Part shown: positions 1 to 5,261 of the stretch, piece by piece
Position numbering within the stretch: the first letter of the stretch is position 1
Layout: the number at the start of each line of letters is the position of its first letter
From: Deltaproteobacteria bacterium
Lineage (GTDB): Bacteria; Myxococcota; Myxococcia; Myxococcales; Myxococcaceae
Reading direction: 5' to 3'
NCBI GenBank assembly: GCA_016875515.1
Contig: VGRA01000234.1
Coordinates: forward strand, 1 to 5,261
Length of the DNA stretch: 5,261 nucleotides
The notes under the pieces: model-generated
What the model was told of the DNA's origin: nothing
Seen by the model: the letters and a program-made list of their open reading frames with translations, nothing else
The model's database searches: none
Translations under genes and position numbers: made by a program

Positions 1-1
1 C

Positions 2-2643
<2,642 letters not shown>

Positions 2644-2644
<1 letters not shown>

Positions 2645-3468
2645 TGAGACGAATGCGGATGATGATGACGTGGGCCCTGGTCCCGCTGTCCGGCTGCGTG
2701 GCCTACAACGAGTCCTGCCAGGCGCCGGTGGACAACCCCACGCAGGTGGTGGCCCAGCTGAAGTCCGGCGAGACCATCTTTCTGGAGAAGCCGTACGCCC
2801 GGCACGCCAACAACGCGTTCGGGCAGGCGGCAGCCGCCGCGTTCCGGGAGGCTTTCGCGGGGACCAGCGCCCCGGCAGACGTGGGGGTGGTCAACGGCGG
2901 CGACCTGCGGGCGGAGGGCTTCTGTTCGCCGCGCACCCAGATCAAGGAAACGGTCCAGCGGGGCACCGTCCACGAGGTGCTGCTGTTCGACAACCTCGTC
3001 TACGCGGTGGACGTGACCGAGCCGGAGCTGCTCGCCGCGCTCGAACACTCCGTCTCCCCGCTCACGGCGGCCGGCAAGGAGATCCTCTCGCCGCCCGCCC
3101 GCTTCCTGCAAGTGGACGGCGTCACCTTCACGGTGGACTGCGGCCAGCCGGCCGGCGCGCGCGTCTCCCAGGTGAGGGTGGGAGCCCGGGACGTGGTGGC
3201 GCCCGGGAACGCCTCCCAGCGCGTGCGGGTGGCCATGCCGCAGTTCATCCTGGGCGGCGGTGACGGCTACGGCATGTTCACCGCGCTGGGGCAGGACACG
3301 GACCGGAACCCGCAGCAGGCCAAGAAGAACGGCGGCACCGAGGCGCGCATTGCCGCGGACTACATGGCCCGCACATACAAGAACGCCACCAATGCGGCGG
3401 GTGCCGAACTGTCGGTGGAACCGCGCGTGAAGTTCGTCAACTGCGCGCTTCCGCCGGGGGCGCTGTAG
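2644..3468 (+). CDS. Lipoprotein with stand-alone 5'-nucleotidase C-terminal domain
   Basis: A 274-residue envelope lipoprotein. The signal peptide has a basic start (MRRMR), a short hydrophobic stretch and the lipobox LSGC, with lipidated Cys18. Residues about 35-250 match the 5'-nucleotidase C-terminal (UshA-type substrate-binding) domain: Arg53 seven residues before Gly60, NGGDLR at 84-89, FDN at 115-117, RFLQVDG at 153-159 and F-I-L-GGGDGY at 201-209. By my alignment from memory with E. coli UshA, Arg53, Arg89, Phe115/Asn117, Phe201 and Asp207 fall on nucleoside-binding positions (R379, R410, F429/N431, F498, D504), while Lys49 replaces R375. The metallophosphoesterase domain that carries the two metal ions and does the hydrolysis is absent; family members usually exceed 500 residues. 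The protein may therefore bind nucleotide-like ligands without cleaving them, or complement a separate catalytic subunit. Overlap with the upstream receptor gene implies one operon and a joint job. Domain call is secure; the function is inference. Confidence 0.9.
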
Positions 3469-3471
3469 CGG

Positions 3472-3672
3472 TTACGGCTCGGACCTCCGCGGGGCAGACA
3501 GCACGTCGTTCACGGACGGCATCCGCTTGATGTCCGCGCGAGACAGCTTCCACGCCTGCTGGACGATCCAGCTGAGGCTGCGGTCCTGCCGCGTGGCCTC
3601 GCGGCTGATCTCGATCAGCATCTCCTCCGGGAAGTACAGGGACTGCTTGCGGTGATCAGTGCCAGAGGACAC
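3472..3672 (-). CDS. Small ribbon-helix-helix protein, downstream tandem copy
   Basis: A 66-residue putative DNA-binding protein. The layout is that of a ribbon-helix-helix fold: strand KQSLYFP (9-15), helix A from about 16 to 28, turn around RQDRS, and helix B LSWIVQQAWKL (34-44). RHH proteins bind DNA as dimers through the paired strands. It starts at a GTG directly after TAG-CCC of the upstream paralog, with GAGGAG six bases before it. The length equals the neighbour's (66 residues), and 43 of the first 56 aligned positions are identical; the last ten residues differ. It resembles a small myxobacterial paralog family that I believe is catalogued as TIGR04563, but this was not checked. RHH antitoxins look similar, yet no toxin gene is adjacent: the next gene downstream is convergent, with stop codons 3 bp apart. 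Confidence 0.85.
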   Translation of the reverse strand: MSSGTDHRKQSLYFPEEMLIEISREATRQDRSLSWIVQQAWKLSRADIKRMPSVNDVLSAPRRSEP

Positions 3673-3675
3673 GGG

Positions 3676-3876
3676 CTACTCCTCGCGGGTGTCGGGGAGG
3701 GAGTCCCCCATGTCGTTGACGGAGGGGAAGGACTTGATCCGCTCGCGGGCCAGCTTCCAGGCCTGCTGCACCACCCAGGAGAGGGACCGGTCCTGCCGGT
3801 TGGCCTCGTCCTGGATCTCCTTCAGCATGTCCTCCGGGAAGTATAGGGACTGCTTGCGCTTGTCGGTGCCGGACAT
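3676..3876 (-). CDS. Small ribbon-helix-helix protein, upstream tandem copy
   Basis: A 66-residue RHH-type protein: strand KQSLYFP (8-14), helix A PEDMLKEIQDEANRQ, then helix B LSWVVQQAWKLAR (33-45), followed by a PSVND motif shared with the downstream copy. I chose the ATG at 3876 because GAAGGA precedes it by 5 bases and because it gives exactly the paralog's length and N-terminus (M-SGTD). The in-frame ATG at 3882 has no spacing from that site. A still longer frame reading back to 4128 would translate the 10-bp repeats and the promoter region and is not credible. It is the first gene of a two-gene unit and ends TAG, one codon before its paralog starts. A likely DNA-binding regulator; its target is unknown, but its own leader carries direct repeats that could be the operator. 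Confidence 0.87.
   Translation of the reverse strand: MSGTDKRKQSLYFPEDMLKEIQDEANRQDRSLSWVVQQAWKLARERIKSFPSVNDMGDSLPDTREE
3679..3684 (-). promoter_or_regulatory. Ribosome binding site inside the upstream RHH gene's final codons
   Basis: GAGGAG encodes the last two glutamates of the upstream copy and sits six bases before the downstream GTG start (GAGGAG-TAGCCC-GTG). The site serves as coding sequence and Shine-Dalgarno at once, implying tight coupling of the two copies. Confidence 0.75.
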
Positions 3877-3881
3877 GTTCA

Positions 3882-3887
3882 TCCTTC
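3882..3887 (-). promoter_or_regulatory. Ribosome binding site for the upstream RHH gene
   Basis: GAAGGA on the minus strand is followed by 5 bases and then ATG at 3876. This fixes the start there rather than at the ATG at 3882, which overlaps the site. The repeat array abuts it directly. Confidence 0.65.
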
Positions 3888-3943
3888 GGTGTGACGCGGT
3901 GTGACGCGGTGTGGCGCGGTGTGGCGCGGTGTGGCGCGGTGTG
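3887..3943. repeat. 10-bp tandem repeat array in RHH leader
   Basis: Five full units and a 7-base partial, read on the plus strand: CGGTGTGACG twice, CGGTGTGGCG three times, then CGGTGTG. The period is one DNA helical turn and is not a multiple of three, which argues against coding. The array lies between the candidate promoter and the ribosome binding site of the RHH pair. It could be an RHH operator with sites on one face of the helix, or simply a variable minisatellite in the leader. Confidence 0.92.
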
Positions 3944-3967
3944 CGCCGCAGGGACTCGGAGACTTGG

Positions 3968-3996
3968 TATATCCGACACTGCCTCGGGGGGGTCAA
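3968..3996 (-). promoter_or_regulatory. Sigma70-like promoter candidate for the RHH pair
   Basis: On the minus strand TTGACC (3996-3991, five of six to the -35 consensus) is followed by a 17-base spacer and GATATA; alternatively 19 bases and TATACC. The AT-rich GATATA stands out in very GC-rich surroundings. Transcription would start near 3960, giving a leader of roughly 80 bases that contains the repeat array. The -35 overlaps a small dyad, GGGT-CA-ACCC (3990-3999). No direct evidence of activity. Confidence 0.45.
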
Positions 3997-4007
3997 CCCT
4001 TTCGGGC

Positions 4008-4013
4008 TAGACT
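4008..4013 (+). promoter_or_regulatory. Possible -10 element for the large lipoprotein gene
   Basis: TAGACT (four of six to TATAAT) ends 12 bases before the ATG at 4026. No recognisable -35 element lies at normal spacing. If used, it would give a transcript with a leader of only about five bases, consistent with the lack of a Shine-Dalgarno sequence before this ATG. Confidence 0.3.
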
Positions 4014-4025
4014 GCGTGGCTTCCC

Positions 4026-5261
4026 ATGCGCACCGCCCACCAGCTGCTCGCCGCCGCCTTGATGCCCCTCGCGCTCGCCGCCTGCCGGGGGTGTGAGAGC
4101 ACCGTCTCCACCGTGCCCCCCGCGGCATCCCTCACCCCGCGCGAGCTGCGCTTCGGCAAGGTCAAGGTCGGGGCCGAGGGGGCGGCCGCGTTCACCGTGG
4201 CCGCCGTCACGCAGGCCACGCTCATGGTGGAGGAGGCGCAGCTGTCCAGCGGCAGCACGCCCGGCGGGGCGGAGGCGTTCACGTTGGGAGAGGCCCCCAC
4301 CTCGGTGTCCGCCTTCGAAGAGGCCTCGATCCCGGTGACGTTCCGCCCCGCCGCGGAGCAGGCCTACGAGGCGGTGGTGTCCGTCCGGACCAATGATCCG
4401 GAGACGCCCGTCCATGCCGTGCTGCTGACCGGGGAAGGGGCGCTGCCGCACCTGGTGGTGACCCCGCAGTGTGATCCCGGGGTGGCCCGCTGCATCGGGT
4501 TGCCGCCCGCCCCGGGCGTGCTCGCGCTGGATTTCGGCGCCCAGCCGCGCCGCCGGGTGAGCCCCGTCCCCGGCAACCGGCTGCCCTCCGTGGCGCTCGT
4601 CAACGAGGGGGACGTGGAACTGCTCATCGGCGCGCTGCGGCTGGAGGGGCCGGACGCGGCCGCGTTCTCCCTCCGCGGCGCGCAGCCCGGCACGTCGCTG
4701 GCATTGCAGGGAGGAGAAGGGGTGAACGTCCAGATCGAGTTCACGCCCACCTCCGAGGTCCAGGCGGCGTACGCGGCGGAGCTGGTGATCACGTCCGATG
4801 ATCCCGCCCACCCGGAGGTGCGGGTGTCCCTGGCCGGGGCGCTGCGCCCCAACCGGGCGCCCGCGGTGTGCGCCAACGTCGTGCAGGTAAAGCCCGGGGA
4901 CGGCGCGCTGCCGGTCCAGCATGACACCGCCGCGGACTGGGCCCCGCTGCTCGTGCCGCCTGCGGACGGCTATGATTTCACCGCCACCCGTGAGGTGGTG
5001 CCGCTCAGCGAGGTGAAGCTCTCTGCGCTCTCCTCCGTCACGGACGCCGCCGCCTGCACCGCGGACGAGGAGGACCCCCGGGACCAGCTGACGTTCCGGT
5101 GGGAGCTCCTGGAGGCGCCTGCGGGCTCTGCCACCGGGCTGCTGTCCGGCGCCTCCACATCCGTCGCCGTGTTCCGGCCGGTCCTCACCGGGGACTACCG
5201 GCTGCGCCTCACGGTGATGGACACCGAGCAGTCCAGCACGTCCGTCACCTTGCGCCTGCGC
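4026..5261 (+). CDS. Large lipoprotein with ASH-type and PKD-like domains, 3'-truncated
   Basis: The frame is open for 412 codons to the right edge with no stop. The signal peptide MRTAHQLLAAALMPLALAAC gives lipobox LAAC with lipidated Cys20. Residues about 36-138 and 143-272 look like two ASH/HYDIN-like Ig domains ('choice-of-anchor D' type): an L-x-F-G start (LRFGKVKVG at 41-49, LALDFGAQ at 166-173), then V-x-F-x-P (VTFRP, 104-108; IEFTP, 237-241), then a closing strand (VVSVRTNDPETPVHAVLLTG; LVITSDDPAHPEVRVSLAG). Cys149 and Cys156 could pair. Residues about 277-412 look PKD-like (DQLTFRWEL, TGDYRLRLTVMD). Such modules usually mediate adhesion or scaffolding at the cell surface; no enzymatic motif is visible. 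The start at 4026 is the first in-frame candidate after a TAG at 4008; the ATG at 4062 would destroy the signal peptide. It is divergent from the RHH pair. Domain calls are by eye and the function is unknown. Confidence 0.88.
   Translation, partial: MRTAHQLLAAALMPLALAACRGCESTVSTVPPAASLTPRELRFGKVKVGAEGAAAFTVAAVTQATLMVEEAQLSSGSTPGGAEAFTLGEAPTSVSAFEEASIPVTFRPAAEQAYEAVVSVRTNDPETPVHAVLLTGEGALPHLVVTPQCDPGVARCIGLPPAPGVLALDFGAQPRRRVSPVPGNRLPSVALVNEGDVELLIGALRLEGPDAAAFSLRGAQPGTSLALQGGEGVNVQIEFTPTSEVQAAYAAELVITSDDPAHPEVRVSLAGALRPNRAPAVCANVVQVKPGDGALPVQHDTAADWAPLLVPPADGYDFTATREVVPLSEVKLSALSSVTDAAACTADEEDPRDQLTFRWELLEAPAGSATGLLSGASTSVAVFRPVLTGDYRLRLTVMDTEQSSTSVTLRLR

Noticed and set aside
3472..3876. Toxin-antitoxin module
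   Set aside because: RHH proteins are common antitoxins, but neither copy has a toxin-like partner next to it and both copies are the same type of protein.
3887..3943. CRISPR array
   Set aside because: Units are 10 bp, directly adjacent and without spacers.
3676..4128. A 150-residue reading of the upstream RHH gene starting near 4128
   Set aside because: The extra N-terminus translates the 10-bp repeats, the promoter region and the antisense of the lipoprotein signal peptide. The 66-residue form matches the paralog exactly and has its own ribosome site.
3993..4922. A 309-residue open frame on the minus strand
   Set aside because: It is antisense to the lipoprotein frame, which has a lipobox, ASH motifs and G/C-rich third positions. 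The minus frame is low-complexity Arg/Gly/His sequence typical of GC-rich shadows.

Overview
The window is very GC-rich coding DNA with strong G/C preference at third codon positions. The gene content suggests a myxobacterium (Myxococcota, probably suborder Cystobacterineae: Stigmatella, Cystobacter, Archangium, Myxococcus or a relative). The clues are a TonB-dependent receptor with an unusual N-terminal extension, a large lipoprotein built from ASH/'choice-of-anchor D' and PKD-like domains, and paired ~66-residue ribbon-helix-helix (RHH) proteins of a type I associate with myxobacterial paralog families. The assignment rests on recognition by eye, not on a search.

Layout. (1) Positions 2-2644, plus strand: the 3' part of a TonB-dependent outer-membrane receptor whose start lies left of the window. 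It has an Ig-like segment, a charged proline-rich linker holding a 9-bp tandem repeat, a plug domain and a beta-barrel. (2) Positions 2644-3468, plus strand: a lipoprotein consisting only of the C-terminal, substrate-binding domain of the 5'-nucleotidase/UshA family. Its start codon overlaps the receptor's stop codon by one base, so the two are very probably translationally coupled. (3) Positions 3472-3876, minus strand: two tandem 66-residue RHH genes in the same reading frame, separated only by a stop codon and one further codon. They converge on the nucleotidase-like gene with a 3-bp gap. (4) Positions 3877-4025: a divergent intergenic region with a 10-bp tandem repeat array (3887-3943), a sigma70-like promoter candidate for the RHH pair and a possible -10 element for the gene on the right. 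(5) Positions 4026-5261, plus strand: a large lipoprotein open to the right edge, with no stop in the window.

How the parts may work together. The receptor and the nucleotidase-domain lipoprotein look like one transcription unit. A natural hypothesis is that the lipoprotein captures a nucleotide or nucleoside-like ligand in the envelope and works with the TonB-dependent transporter. The catalytic metallophosphoesterase half is absent from this protein, though it could be encoded outside the window. The RHH pair looks like an orphan, possibly self-regulated DNA-binding locus, because no toxin-like partner is adjacent. The repeat array between its promoter and its start codon is a candidate operator. 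No RNA genes, insertion sequences, CRISPR arrays or clear intrinsic terminators were seen, and no stretch over 300 bases lacks a gene.
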